A DNA stretch of 64,000 nt from Mycobacteroides immunogenum (GTDB lineage Bacteria > Actinomycetota > Actinomycetes > Mycobacteriales > Mycobacteriaceae): contig NZ_CP011530.1 of assembly GCF_001605725.1 (NCBI RefSeq), forward strand, positions 4,216,001 to 4,280,000, in the 5' to 3' direction. Made by a program: the position numbers and the translations under genes. Positions 47,316-56,557 of this stretch are shown here, piece after piece (the first letter of the stretch is position 1; each line of letters opens with the position of its first letter). The notes beneath the pieces are model-generated. The model did no database searches, was not told the origin of the DNA, and worked only from the letters and a program-made list of their open reading frames with translations.

Positions 47316-48513
47316 CCCGGTACGTCCGCACCACCCTGCCCCGCGGGCCGGTAACCACTTCGTAGGCAATGGTGTCGAGCAGATCCGCCCAGTCTTGTGC
47401 CGTCGGCTCGCCGCCGGTGCCGGGCCCGAAAAGGGTTGCCACATCGCCTGCTTGGACCCCGGCCCCATTGTCACCCAGGTCGACCACGAACTGGTCCATG
47501 CACACCCGGCCGATGTTCGGATACCGGCGCCCGCCGATGGCGACCTCGAAGCGGTTGCCCAGTCCCCTCACCACGCCGTCGGCATAGCCGAGCCCGATGA
47601 GCGCCGCGTTGGTGTCGCGCGGAGCCGTCCACACATGCCCGTAGGACACGCCCTCACCGGCCCGTACCGGCTTGACCGAGGACACCGCGCACGTCAACGA
47701 CATCGCCGGGATCAGGTCAACGGAAGTTCGGCCGCGGTTGGATGTCGCCGACTCCGCGGCTCCAAGCGGGTTGATGCCGTACACCGCGATACCCGGGCGC
47801 ACCATGTCGTACCGCGCGTCCGGACGCGTCAAGGTGGCCGCCGAATTCGACAGATGCGCCAGCTCGTAACGCACGCCGACGCCGCGCGCCACCTGGAGCG
47901 CCTCGTTGAACCGGCCGATCTGCATGTCAATGGTGGGATTGCCCGGCTCATCGGCATACGCGAAGTGAGACATGATGCCGCGCACCCGAATCGCCTCCTC
48001 GGCCTGCGCCTTGGCCAACGCCTCGAAGAGGTCACGGGTGTACTCGGCGGGCACCCCGTTGCGATTGAGCCCGGTATCCACCTTGACCGACGTGATCGCC
48101 TGCCGCCCGGTGGATCGCGCCGCCTTGAGCAGCTCGCCGAGCTGACCCAGCGACGAAATCGCCACCTCGACATCGGCGTTCAGCGCGCCGGCATAGTCGG
48201 CGCCCGGTGCGTGCAGCCAAGCCAGCAGCGGCGCGTCGATACCCGCGGCACGAATCCGCAGCGCCTCGGTAACGGTGGTCACTCCGAGCTCGTCGGCACC
48301 GGCGCCGAGCGCGGCACGCGCCACCCGCACCGCGCCGTGCCCATAGCCGTCGGCCTTGACCACCGCCATGAGACGCGCCGATCCGGCGTACTCACGCAGC
48401 AACCGGACGTTGTGGGCGATGGCACCGAGGTCGACGACCGCCTGCGCGGTCGCCTCACCCGTGTTCGGCGGGGGGCCGTCCGTTGTCGTCGAAGTCGTGC
48501 TCACCGGCCCCAT
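47296..48513 (-). CDS. alr: Alanine racemase
   Basis: A 405-residue PLP enzyme giving D-alanine for peptidoglycan. The PLP lysine is in [15 protein letters not shown], and the second catalytic Tyr in [12 protein letters not shown]. Family segments HSYTGI-like are replaced by the normal mycobacterial [24 protein letters not shown], quoted in part. The start ATG gives a ~20-residue Thr/Pro-rich N-terminal extension before [14 protein letters not shown]. It lies between gadB and the hydrolase on the same strand. Confidence 0.97.
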   Translation of the reverse strand: MGPVSTTSTTTDGPPPNTGEATAQAVVDLGAIAHNVRLLREYAGSARLMAVVKADGYGHGAVRVARAALGAGADELGVTTVTEALRIRAAGIDAPLLAWLHAPGADYAGALNADVEVAISSLGQLGELLKAARSTGRQAITSVKVDTGLNRNGVPAEYTRDLFEALAKAQAEEAIRVRGIMSHFAYADEPGNPTIDMQIGRFNEALQVARGVGVRYELAHLSNSAATLTRPDARYDMVRPGIAVYGINPLGAAESATSNRGRTSVDLIPAMSLTCAVSSVKPVRAGEGVSYGHVWTAPRDTNAALIGLGYADGVVRGLGNRFEVAIGGRRYPNIGRVCMDQFVVDLGDNGAGVQAGDVATLFGPGTGGEPTAQDWADLLDTIAYEVVTGPRGRVVRTYRDVRAVE

Positions 48514-48528
48514 TGTCCCATCCGCACG

Positions 48529-49947
48529 CTAATGGGCGAACGGCTGCACCTCGTCGAAGTGCCCGTTCGGCTTCAGCTCGTCCAGTCCCTTGAGCACAGT
48601 GATGAGGTCGTCGCGCAGCGCCCTGGCCAGGTCACCCGAGAAGCCCTCGCGCACCACCACGCGCAGCACGGCGATATCGGTGACGTCATCGGGCATGGTG
48701 TACGCCGGTACCTGCCAGCCGAAAGCCCGCAACGAATGCGAGATGTCGAACTCGGTATACGGGCGATTGCCCTTCAGCCGGAACGACACCACCGGGATGG
48801 CCGAGCCATCGGTGATCACCTCGAAATGCTCACTCTTGTTCAGCTCGTCACCGAACCAGCGAGCCGTCTCCGACAGGCAGCGCATCACCTGGGCATACCC
48901 GGCTCGGCCCAGCCGCAGGAAGTTGTAGTACTGCCCCACCACCTGATTACCCGGCCGCGAGAAGTTCAGGGTGAAGGTCGGCATGTCGCCACCCAGGTAG
49001 TTGACCCGGAACACCAGGTCCTCCGGGAGGTGTTCCTTGCCGCGCCACACCACGAAACCGATCCCGGGATAGGTGAGCCCGTATTTGTGTCCGCTGACGT
49101 TGATCGACACCACCCGCGGTAGCCGGAAGTCCCAGTGCAGTTCGGGATGCAGGAAGGGCACCACGAAACCGCCGCTGGCGGCGTCGACATGCACCGGCAC
49201 ATCGGGTTTGCCGGGAGTGGCGGCGAGTTTGTCCAGCGCCGCGCAAATCTCGGCGATCGGCTCCAGCTCACCGGTGAACGTGGTGCCCAGGATTCCGACG
49301 ACGCCGATGGTGTCCTCATCGACCGCGTCGAGCACCTGCTCGGGAGTGATGACGTATCGGTCCTTGGCCATCGGCAGATACCGCGGTTCCACATCGAAAT
49401 ACCGGCAGAACTTCTCCCACACCACTTGCACGTTGGAACCCATCACCAGGTTGGGGGTGCGCCCCTTCCAGTCGTCACCCACCTTGGCGCGCCAGCGCCA
49501 CTTGAGGGCCAGACCGGCCAGCATGACCGCTTCGCTGGATCCGATGGTTGACACGCCCACCGCCGAGGACGGGTCCTCGGGCGACAAGTCGTCGGCATGG
49601 AACAAATCGGCCACCATGGCCACACACCGCGACTCGATCGCGGCGGTCGCCGGGTACTCGTCCTTGTCGATCATGTTCTTGTCGAACGTCTCAGCCATCA
49701 GCTTTTCGGCCTCGGGGTCCATCCACGTCGTGACGAAGGTCGCCAAGTTCAAGCGGGAGCTGCCGTCGAGCATCAGCTCGTCGTGGATGAACCGGTAGGC
49801 AGCCTGCGGATCCATCGGCTCGTCGGGCAGCCGCAGCGCCGGGATGGGCGCCGTGGACAGCCGGCCGGTATAGGCGGGGCTGAACGAGGAGGCGTTGATC
49901 TTTCCGGCGTGCGCCGAGAGACGGAACTGATCGCGAGAATTCGACAT
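48529..49947 (-). CDS. gadB: Glutamate decarboxylase
   Basis: A 472-residue PLP-dependent decarboxylase converting glutamate to GABA with proton consumption. Typical motifs are STIGSSEAVMLAGLALKWRW, HVDAASGGFVVPFLHP, and the PLP lysine in INVSGHKYGLTYPGIGFVVW (cut as NVSGHKYG). It aligns with Rv3432c gadB in this syntenic position. It could serve acid resistance or a GABA shunt. It lies 15 bases upstream of alr. Confidence 0.95.
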   Translation of the reverse strand: MSNSRDQFRLSAHAGKINASSFSPAYTGRLSTAPIPALRLPDEPMDPQAAYRFIHDELMLDGSSRLNLATFVTTWMDPEAEKLMAETFDKNMIDKDEYPATAAIESRCVAMVADLFHADDLSPEDPSSAVGVSTIGSSEAVMLAGLALKWRWRAKVGDDWKGRTPNLVMGSNVQVVWEKFCRYFDVEPRYLPMAKDRYVITPEQVLDAVDEDTIGVVGILGTTFTGELEPIAEICAALDKLAATPGKPDVPVHVDAASGGFVVPFLHPELHWDFRLPRVVSINVSGHKYGLTYPGIGFVVWRGKEHLPEDLVFRVNYLGGDMPTFTLNFSRPGNQVVGQYYNFLRLGRAGYAQVMRCLSETARWFGDELNKSEHFEVITDGSAIPVVSFRLKGNRPYTEFDISHSLRAFGWQVPAYTMPDDVTDIAVLRVVVREGFSGDLARALRDDLITVLKGLDELKPNGHFDEVQPFAH

Positions 49948-49957
49948 AACCCGATTC

Positions 49958-51391
49958 TCACCCTATTTCGGCGATCGCCCACCGGAGATGTCCAAGAAGA
50001 CGGGAAGCCGAAATGGGAGCTTTACCCGGCCCCGGGTCAGCGGCGGCAGCGGCAGCGGCGCGGGCGTGCACGTACGCGCCCATCGCGGCGGCTCGATCCG
50101 CCGGAATGCCGGCCGCCAGCAGTGCGCCGATCACGCCGGCCAGTACGTCACCCGAGCCCGCGGTCGCCGCCCACGATCCATGTGCGCGGTTCAGATACGC
50201 GGTCCCGTCGGGCTGGGCGATGACGGTGACATTGCCCTTGAGTAGAACCGTGGCGTTGAGCCGGGCCGCCAGCGACCGCGCGGCACCGACCCGGTCGGGC
50301 CCGGGCGGTGCACCCGCCAGCCGGGCGAACTCACCGGCATGCGGGGTAAGGACGGTGGCGGCAGTACGCGATGCCACCAGCTCGGTCAGGTCGGGGTGCT
50401 CGGCCAGGATCGTCAGCGCATCGGCGTCGACAAGAACGGGCAGACCGCCGGAAAGGACACGGCGCAGGGTTCGCGTCTGGCGTTCGGCGGTGCCGTATCC
50501 GGGACCGATCACCCAGGCCTGCACCCGGCCCGAGGCCTCCTCCGTCTGGGTGGCGATCGCTTCCGGCCAGTGCGAAACCACTTCGGCGGCAGCCGTTCCC
50601 GCGTAGCGAACCATCCCGGATGTCGCGGCCACCGCCGCGCCGGTGCACAACACCGCTGCCCCGGGATACGTGCTCGATCCGGCCAGCACTCCCGTGACGC
50701 CCTGGGTGTACTTGTCGTCGGACGGTCCTGGGATGGGCCACGCGACGGCCACGTCATGGGCGTCCAGTTCCCGCAATGTCGAGGCGGGCAGGTCCAGTCC
50801 GATGTCGATGAGTCGGACCTCACCGCAATCGCCCAGAGCGTGAACGGGTTTGTACCCGCCGAACGTCACGGTGACCGCGGCCCGAAACGCCGGGCCGTCC
50901 ACCGCTCCGGTGTGTACATCGACGCCGCTGGGGATGTCCACCGCGATCACCGGTATGCCTTCGGCGCTGATCTGCTCGGCGATCTCGGCGGCTCCCGGTC
51001 GCAATGGGCCAGTACCGGAAATACCCACCACACCGTCGAGGACGAGGTCGGTGTCGGCGGGCACGGCGGATACCACCCGGCCGCCAACCTTGCGCAAGGC
51101 CGTCAGACCCGCGTGATGCACTCGTTCGGGGTTGAGCAGTATGGCGCTGACCGCAACGCCACGCCGCCGCAGGAACGTCAACGCCCACAGGGCGTCTCCC
51201 CCGTTGTCGCCAGAACCCACCAGGGCGCAGACACTGCGCCCGGCCACCACACCCGCGCGCCGCGACAGCTCCTCCGCGACCACGGTGGCCAGTCCGTAGG
51301 CGGCGCGCCGCATCAACGCGCCGTCTGGCAGCGCGGCCAGCAGCGGCGCCTCGGCGTCTCTGATCTCTTGGGCGCTGTAGTAGTGCCGCAT
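49958..51391 (-). CDS. nnr: Bifunctional NAD(P)H-hydrate epimerase/ADP-dependent dehydratase
   Basis: A 477-residue repair enzyme for damaged NAD(P)HX. The N-terminal YjeF epimerase domain (to ~residue 210) has VCALVGSGDNGGDALWAL and LVLDGVVGISGTG. The C-terminal carbohydrate-kinase-like dehydratase domain has VLTPHAGEFARLAG and the NTAxAGSGDVLAG-type loop AATAGSGDVLAGVIG. ATG 51391 (MRHYYSAQEIRDAE) is the family start. It is 11 bases upstream of gadB. Confidence 0.94.
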   Translation of the reverse strand: MRHYYSAQEIRDAEAPLLAALPDGALMRRAAYGLATVVAEELSRRAGVVAGRSVCALVGSGDNGGDALWALTFLRRRGVAVSAILLNPERVHHAGLTALRKVGGRVVSAVPADTDLVLDGVVGISGTGPLRPGAAEIAEQISAEGIPVIAVDIPSGVDVHTGAVDGPAFRAAVTVTFGGYKPVHALGDCGEVRLIDIGLDLPASTLRELDAHDVAVAWPIPGPSDDKYTQGVTGVLAGSSTYPGAAVLCTGAAVAATSGMVRYAGTAAAEVVSHWPEAIATQTEEASGRVQAWVIGPGYGTAERQTRTLRRVLSGGLPVLVDADALTILAEHPDLTELVASRTAATVLTPHAGEFARLAGAPPGPDRVGAARSLAARLNATVLLKGNVTVIAQPDGTAYLNRAHGSWAATAGSGDVLAGVIGALLAAGIPADRAAAMGAYVHARAAAAAAADPGPGKAPISASRLLGHLRWAIAEIG

Positions 51392-51470
51392 CACGCTATC
51401 TTCGCCGAACACACGCACCGCACGCCGCTCCGGGGACCTTTGTGCACGACGTGTCGTCTCGCTCTGGGAG

Positions 51471-53336
51471 CTATTCGACGGTGACCGATTTGGCTAGGTT
51501 GCGCGGCTTATCCACGTCATATCCACGGGCCTGTGCCACCGCCGCGGCGAAAACCTGCATCGGAATCGTGGACAGCAACGGCTGGTACAACGTCGACACC
51601 GCGGGAATCTCGATGAGATGGTCCGCGTAGGGCCGGATCGTCTCATCACCCTCTTCGGCGATGACGATGGTTCGCGCACCCCGGGCCTGGATCTCCCGGA
51701 TGTTGCTGAGCAGCTTGGAGTGCAGCAGTCCCATGCCCTTGGGCGACGGCATCACCACGATGACTGGCAATCCCTCTTCGATCAACGCGATGGGGCCGTG
51801 CTTGAGCTCGCCTGCCGCAAAGCCCTCGGCGTGCATGTACGCCAATTCCTTGAGCTTGAGGGCGCCTTCGAGTGCCACGGGGTAACCGACATGACGCCCC
51901 AGGAACAAGATGCTGGAGGACTGTGCGTACTGCCGGGCAAGATCGGCGACCGGATCCATCGCGGAGATGACCCGTTCGATCAGCTCCGGCATGGCCTCCA
52001 GCTCGTGGTACTCACGGGCCACTTCATCGGGGTACTTAGTACCTCGGGCCTGCGCCAAGGCAAGTCCGACAAGGTAATTGGCGGTCACCTGGGCCAGGAA
52101 GGTCTTGGTGGCGGCGACACCTATCTCCGGCCCGGCGCGGGTGTACAGCACGGCGTCGCACTCACGGGGAATCTGCGAACCATTGGTGTTGCAGACGGCC
52201 AGCACCTTGGCCTTCTGTTCCTTGGCGTGCCGCACCGCTTCCAGGGTGTCGGCGGTCTCGCCGGACTGCGAGATGGCGACCACCAGTGTGCTGCGATCCA
52301 AAACCGGATCACGGTACCGGAATTCGCTGGCCAGCTCGATCTCCACGGGCAGCCGCGTCCAGTGCTCGATGGCGTACTTGGCCAGCAATCCGGAGTGGAA
52401 CGCGGTGCCACAGGCCACCACGAACACCTTGTCGATATCGCGCAGCTCCTGATCGGAGAGCCGCTGCTCATCGAGCACTATCCGGCCGAGGTCGAAGTGC
52501 CCCAGCAGCGTGTCGGACACCGCGGCCGGCTGCTCGGCGATCTCCTTGAGCATGAAGTACTCGTATCCGCCCTTTTCAGCGGCCGACAGATCCCAATCGA
52601 TCTTGAACACCCGGGCGTTGCCGGAATCGTCGTTACCGTCGAAGTCGGTGATGCGGTACCCGTCCGCGGTAATCACGACAACCTGGTCCTGCCCCAATTC
52701 GACGGCATCCCTGGTGTATTCGATGAACGCGGCCACATCGGAGCCGAGGAACATCTCACCGTCACCGATACCGACAACCAGCGGGGTGGACCGGCGCGCG
52801 GCCACAATGGTGCCCGGATCGTCGGCGTGAGAGAAGACGAGGGTGAAGTGCCCCTCCAGCCGTCGCACCACGGCCTGCACCGACGCGACGAAGTCACCCG
52901 CGGTATCCCCGGACTCGTACTGACGCGACACCAGGTGCACGGCCACCTCTGAGTCGGTGTCACTGGCGAACTCGACGCCGGCGGCTTCCAGCTCGGCGCG
53001 CAGCACCGCGAAGTTCTCGATGATGCCGTTGTGCACCACCGCGACCTTGCCGCTGGCATCCCGATGCGGATGCGCGTTGCGGTCCGTGGGGGCACCGTGG
53101 GTGGCCCAACGGGTGTGGCCCATTCCGGTCGTCGCGGCGAAAGATTCACCCGATTCGGCGATCGCCGCCTCCAGGTTCGCCAGCCGGCCCGCCTTGCGCT
53201 GCACCAACAACGCGCCGCTGCCGTCGGCAAGCGCAACCCCGGCGGAATCGTAGCCGCGGTATTCGAGCCGCCGCAGCGCCTCAAGGACGACACCAAGAGC
53301 GTCCCGGTGGCCGACGTACCCGACAATTCCGCACAT
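51471..53336 (-). CDS. glmS: Glutamine-fructose-6-phosphate aminotransferase GlmS
   Basis: A 621-residue enzyme making glucosamine-6-phosphate. The start MCGIVGYVGHRDA exposes Cys2, the glutaminase nucleophile, so ATG 53336 is certain over upstream ones. GHTRWATHGAPTDRNAHPH is the glutaminase core, quoted as RWATHGAPTDRN. Two SIS domains follow (ISQSGETADTLEA, LGRHVGYPVALEGALKLKE). The end is LAKSVTVE. I see no glmS ribozyme upstream, as expected in actinobacteria. It is divergent from the 53436 gene. Confidence 0.98.
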   Translation of the reverse strand: MCGIVGYVGHRDALGVVLEALRRLEYRGYDSAGVALADGSGALLVQRKAGRLANLEAAIAESGESFAATTGMGHTRWATHGAPTDRNAHPHRDASGKVAVVHNGIIENFAVLRAELEAAGVEFASDTDSEVAVHLVSRQYESGDTAGDFVASVQAVVRRLEGHFTLVFSHADDPGTIVAARRSTPLVVGIGDGEMFLGSDVAAFIEYTRDAVELGQDQVVVITADGYRITDFDGNDDSGNARVFKIDWDLSAAEKGGYEYFMLKEIAEQPAAVSDTLLGHFDLGRIVLDEQRLSDQELRDIDKVFVVACGTAFHSGLLAKYAIEHWTRLPVEIELASEFRYRDPVLDRSTLVVAISQSGETADTLEAVRHAKEQKAKVLAVCNTNGSQIPRECDAVLYTRAGPEIGVAATKTFLAQVTANYLVGLALAQARGTKYPDEVAREYHELEAMPELIERVISAMDPVADLARQYAQSSSILFLGRHVGYPVALEGALKLKELAYMHAEGFAAGELKHGPIALIEEGLPVIVVMPSPKGMGLLHSKLLSNIREIQARGARTIVIAEEGDETIRPYADHLIEIPAVSTLYQPLLSTIPMQVFAAAVAQARGYDVDKPRNLAKSVTVE

Positions 53337-53435
53337 AGCCCACCAGGGTAGTTCAGTTCCCACTGCGGTCCGCAATACCGGCGATCAGCTACGGTCATGC
53401 CATGGTTGTCGGTCTTCGAGCGAGCGGCTCATCCC

Positions 53436-54302
53436 ATGGCTAGCACCAGCACGCTCTTCAAAGCCCTGACCCGCCGTGGTCCGCACAAGGTTCTGCGCGG
53501 CGACCTGGCCTTCGCGGGGGTCACCGGCGTCGTCTACACACCGGATGCGGGCTTCAACCTGCCCGCAGTGGCGTTTGGGCACGACTGGCTGACCGGTACC
53601 GACAAATATCGCGCCACCCTCGAACACCTCGCGTCCTGGGGCATCGTCGCCGCCGCCCCCGACACCGAGAAGGGGTTGGTCCCGTCACACCTCAATTTGG
53701 CCGCCGACTTGGCCACAACACTCGAGATCGTGACTCGGGTGCGCCTCGGCGACGGCAAGATCAGCGTGCACCCCACCAAACTGGCACTCGCCGGCCACGG
53801 CCTGGGCGCCTCTGCGGCTGTCTTCGCGGCAACCCGGACTCCGGCACTGGTGGACAAGAAGAATCGTCCGGTCGGTGCCAAGACGGTGGTGACGCTGTTT
53901 CCCAGTACGACGCAGCCGCCGGTTGAGGCCAGCGCGGCCGGACTGACCATCCCCGGGCTGGTGGTGACGAGCACCGAAGACGCGCAGTCGCTGCGCTCCA
54001 ACGCGACAGCTCTGGCGCAGGCGTGGCCGGGCGCCGAGTTGCGCTACCTCACCAAGGCGAAATCCGGCGGATTGCCCGAGCACAGCTGGGTTCGCAGGTT
54101 CATCGGCCTTGGCGGATCGAACCGGGCCACACAACGCAACACCCGGGCCCTGTTGACCGGCTATCTGCTGTTCCAGTTGGTGGGCGACAAGCGCTACCGT
54201 GATTTCGCCGACGCGGCAGCCGAGCTGCCCAACACCTCACGGCCGGAGGCCACCGAGCGCGAGATCAGCCAGCTCGACCGCGTGCAATCGCTGCTGAAGT
54301 AG
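53436..54302 (+). CDS. Alpha/beta-hydrolase-fold protein lacking the nucleophile serine (Rv3438-like)
   Basis: A 288-residue protein with hydrolase-like features. The strand-turn-helix that normally carries GxSxG reads ALAGHGLGASAAVFAA, with Gly where Ser should be. The oxyanion area is AVAFGHDWLTG. A repeated positive surface (RGPHKVLRGD, NRATQRNTRALLTGY) is present. It may bind rather than cleave. ATG 53436 is preferred over 53397. It sits between glmS and the T7-like operon. Function unknown. Confidence 0.78.
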   Translation: MASTSTLFKALTRRGPHKVLRGDLAFAGVTGVVYTPDAGFNLPAVAFGHDWLTGTDKYRATLEHLASWGIVAAAPDTEKGLVPSHLNLAADLATTLEIVTRVRLGDGKISVHPTKLALAGHGLGASAAVFAATRTPALVDKKNRPVGAKTVVTLFPSTTQPPVEASAAGLTIPGLVVTSTEDAQSLRSNATALAQAWPGAELRYLTKAKSGGLPEHSWVRRFIGLGGSNRATQRNTRALLTGYLLFQLVGDKRYRDFADAAAELPNTSRPEATEREISQLDRVQSLLK

Positions 54303-54533
54303 TCAGCGCCGCCACCGCTGCCAGCGATAGATATCGTCCTCGTCGAAGTCCGACTCACTCATGTACGTCTGCGAGGGCATGCGGAATTCATTGACGGACT
54401 TCGCGATCGCCGCCGCTTCCGGCGCCTCGGGCACCGGCTCCTCGCGCGCCGCGTCCGCGTCGTCTCGCAACTGATCAAGCGTGCTCTCGAAATCCGCGAC
54501 GATGCCCGCCAGCGCATCGGTGATATCGATCAT
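54303..54533 (-). CDS. Small acidic protein, third gene of T7SS-like operon
   Basis: A 76-residue protein, very acidic (DADAAREEPVPEAPEAAA, SESDFDEDDIY), with a short N-terminal amphipathic helix (DITDALAGIVADFESTLDQL) and a basic aromatic C-terminus (YRWQRWRR). Its ATG overlaps the upstream stop as ATGA (54530-54533), so it is translated with the large WxG protein. I recognise no family. It may act as chaperone or secretion partner for that protein (inference). It ends against the convergent hydrolase-fold gene. Confidence 0.7.
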   Translation of the reverse strand: MIDITDALAGIVADFESTLDQLRDDADAAREEPVPEAPEAAAIAKSVNEFRMPSQTYMSESDFDEDDIYRWQRWRR

Positions 54534-56155
54534 CGCCCGGCCTTGGGCAATTCGTCAGCGGCGATCTCGCACGGCGTCTCCCCTGCCTCAGCCTTCGCGG
54601 CGCGGGGCTGGGCTGCAACGTTGGTCGGCCCCACCGACGGCAAAGGTGAGGGCTGTTGCGCCGCGGGCTGTGGTTCGGACTGCTGTGCCGGAACCGGTTG
54701 CTGAGCCTGCACCGGGTGCGGAGTCACCGGAGCCGTGACACCCGCGGGTTGTGCGGCCGAAGGACCACCGGCCGCAGGCGGAATCGCGCCCAGCGGCGTG
54801 GTGCCCAGGGGGGTTCCCGGCGTGGTCTGTCCCGGAACGCCGCTTGGCGCGGCTTCGGGTCCGCCGGCGCCGGCGAGTTGAATGCCCGGCGCCGCCTTAC
54901 CATCCGTCGCGAATGTGGCCCCGGCGTCGGCCCGTGCCTCCTGGATGGCAGCGTCCTTGGCCGCGGCCATCTTGGCGTCCGGGTCCTTCTTGCCATCGGT
55001 AGGGGCATCGTCCTTCTTGTCGGCGGCCTCCGCCGCCGTGCCGTCCAGCTTGTCGGCGCCGTGATCGCCCTGCCCCATCTGGTCGAACGGAATGTTGGAG
55101 ATGCCCTCTGTGATCGCGCTGACTATTCCGCTCGCCGCCTGGCCGATGGAACTCAGCGCGCCGGTCAGGGCGCCGGTGACGCCGCTGACCATTTGACTCG
55201 GGTCCATGCCTTGCTGACCCTGCCCTTGACCGGCGCCCTGCTGCCCGGCGTTGGACATCTGGCCACTCGGACCGCTCATCGCGGCGGCCGGCGTGGCCGT
55301 GCCCTGCATGCCACCGGCCGCGGTGTCGCCGGCGGCCCCGCCACTCGCACCGGAACCGACGTCGGCGGACTGGCCCTTCTTGACGTGCTTCTTGTGTTTG
55401 TCCTTGTCGTCGGATGTGTCCGTCGAGTCATCGGTGCCGTCATCGGGGAATACACCGGGTGGCGGTTTGAACGCGGCGGGCACGTTCTTCGTCAGCCCGT
55501 TGATCAGGACGTCGTACGCTGCGCCGCCTGAGGACCACGCATTTTTGAAGGCAGGCAAGAGCTGGCCCTCAATATTTTTCTGGACGTGCGGACCGATCAT
55601 GGTCGCGTTGGTCTCGTCGGCTTTGGACCTATCACCCGTACCGGTCTTGTAGGTCGCGACCGCACTGTCGAAATGCGTTCGGTCGGTCACCAGTCCATCG
55701 ACCATGGTCGTCGCCTGCGTCTTCAGATCAGTGATGTGCCACAGCGTCTTCCGCAGACCTTCAAGCCCTGTCGAGACTTTCCCGAATTCATCGGCCACCG
55801 CATCGGCAGTCGAATTGTGAGTCTTCAGAAAATCATTCGCCACTTCGGAGCCCTTGCCGTCCCATAACCCGGCTAGCTGCTGCAGCTGTCCGCGCTGGCG
55901 TTCGGCAGCGGCCTTCATGGTGGCCGCCGCACCCTTGAACAGCTCAAGGTCCGCACTCAGCCTGTTCAAGTCCATCCCGGCATCCATGTCATACCAATCG
56001 AACAGCTGACGCTCGTTGGCGGTGAGATCCGGATTGGTGATGGTGACGGGCGACTTGCCGTTGCCATGGATCGCGGCGGTGACGTAGTTCTGCGAGTTCG
56101 CCAACGCCTGCAGCCCCTCGCCGCGGAGCGCCTCGATATCCCACTGGTTAGCCAT
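54530..56155 (-). CDS. Large WxG-containing, Pro/Ala-rich protein (Rv3439c-like), probable T7SS substrate
   Basis: A 541-residue protein. The N-terminal ~230 residues are helical and hold a WxG motif at 98-100 (LAGLWDGKGSEVANDF), as in PPE/EspB-like substrates. Around residues 230-250 an acidic stretch (DDGTDDSTDTSDDKD) is followed by a Gly/Gln/Ala region, then a Pro/Ala/Gln-rich tail (PAAGGPSAAQPAGVT, QQPVPAQQSEPQPAAQQP). No YxxxD/E is seen at its helical end. It lies 8 bases inside the preceding small gene. It matches Rv3439c in position. Likely secreted in complex with the 101-residue partner (inference). Confidence 0.8.
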   Translation of the reverse strand: MANQWDIEALRGEGLQALANSQNYVTAAIHGNGKSPVTITNPDLTANERQLFDWYDMDAGMDLNRLSADLELFKGAAATMKAAAERQRGQLQQLAGLWDGKGSEVANDFLKTHNSTADAVADEFGKVSTGLEGLRKTLWHITDLKTQATTMVDGLVTDRTHFDSAVATYKTGTGDRSKADETNATMIGPHVQKNIEGQLLPAFKNAWSSGGAAYDVLINGLTKNVPAAFKPPPGVFPDDGTDDSTDTSDDKDKHKKHVKKGQSADVGSGASGGAAGDTAAGGMQGTATPAAAMSGPSGQMSNAGQQGAGQGQGQQGMDPSQMVSGVTGALTGALSSIGQAASGIVSAITEGISNIPFDQMGQGDHGADKLDGTAAEAADKKDDAPTDGKKDPDAKMAAAKDAAIQEARADAGATFATDGKAAPGIQLAGAGGPEAAPSGVPGQTTPGTPLGTTPLGAIPPAAGGPSAAQPAGVTAPVTPHPVQAQQPVPAQQSEPQPAAQQPSPLPSVGPTNVAAQPRAAKAEAGETPCEIAADELPKAGR

Positions 56156-56453
56156 AAACGCGGGTCACCTGCTCTGTCGACTTGGCCTCAGTTTCGGCAT
56201 ACCGTTGCGCGGTCGCGCGCAGTTGTTCGGCGATCACGGCATTGGTCCGGTACCAGTCCTCGAGGTGGGTCACCACTTCGCGCAGTCCGCTCATGACGGC
56301 GTCGCCCTTGGCGGTGTGCCACCGGCCGGCCGATGCCCCGCCGAACGACAATCCTCGCAGCTGCTCTATTGCCTTCTGCAACTCACCGGCAATGCTGTCG
56401 AACTCTCCGGCGACCCCCTGGACACCAGCGACATCGATCCTGGTTTTTCCCAT
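56148..56453 (-). CDS. EspC-like small protein with YxxxE motif (Rv3440c-like)
   Basis: A 101-residue helical-hairpin protein. The turn region is SFGGASAGRWHTAKGDAV, with W45 followed by H-T instead of x-G. The second helix ends in RYAETEAKSTEQV with Tyr85 and Glu89, the YxxxD/E export motif. Size and layout match EspC/Rv3440c-type partners in type VII secretion. It overlaps the next gene by 8 bases. The ATG lies ~8 bases beyond a SigM-like -10, so the transcript may be nearly leaderless. Confidence 0.78.
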   Translation of the reverse strand: MGKTRIDVAGVQGVAGEFDSIAGELQKAIEQLRGLSFGGASAGRWHTAKGDAVMSGLREVVTHLEDWYRTNAVIAEQLRATAQRYAETEAKSTEQVTRVYG

Positions 56454-56461
56454 ATTGACTA

Positions 56462-56488
56462 CGACGGGTGGGTACCGATTCCGGTTCC
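56462..56488 (-). promoter_or_regulatory. ECF (SigM-like) promoter of the T7SS-like operon
   Basis: On the minus strand GGAACC (56483-56488), 16 bases, then CGTCG (56462-56466). This fits the reported SigM consensus GGAAC-N16-18-CGTCR. The preceding A tract plus GGAACCG block (15 nt, 56482-56496) recurs upstream of esxU. Confidence 0.75.
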
Positions 56489-56557
56489 ATCTTTTTTCCC
56501 GGATCTGTGGATCACAGCATCTTCCCGTTCAACTACTTGGTCGGGTAGGGTCGCCGC

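Noticed and set aside
47227..49122. 631-codon plus-strand ORF
   Set aside because: Antisense to alr and part of gadB, both with clear catalytic motifs.
53337..53435. glmS ribozyme
   Set aside because: The glmS leader is under 100 bases, without the double pseudoknot core, and the ribozyme is not known in actinobacteria.
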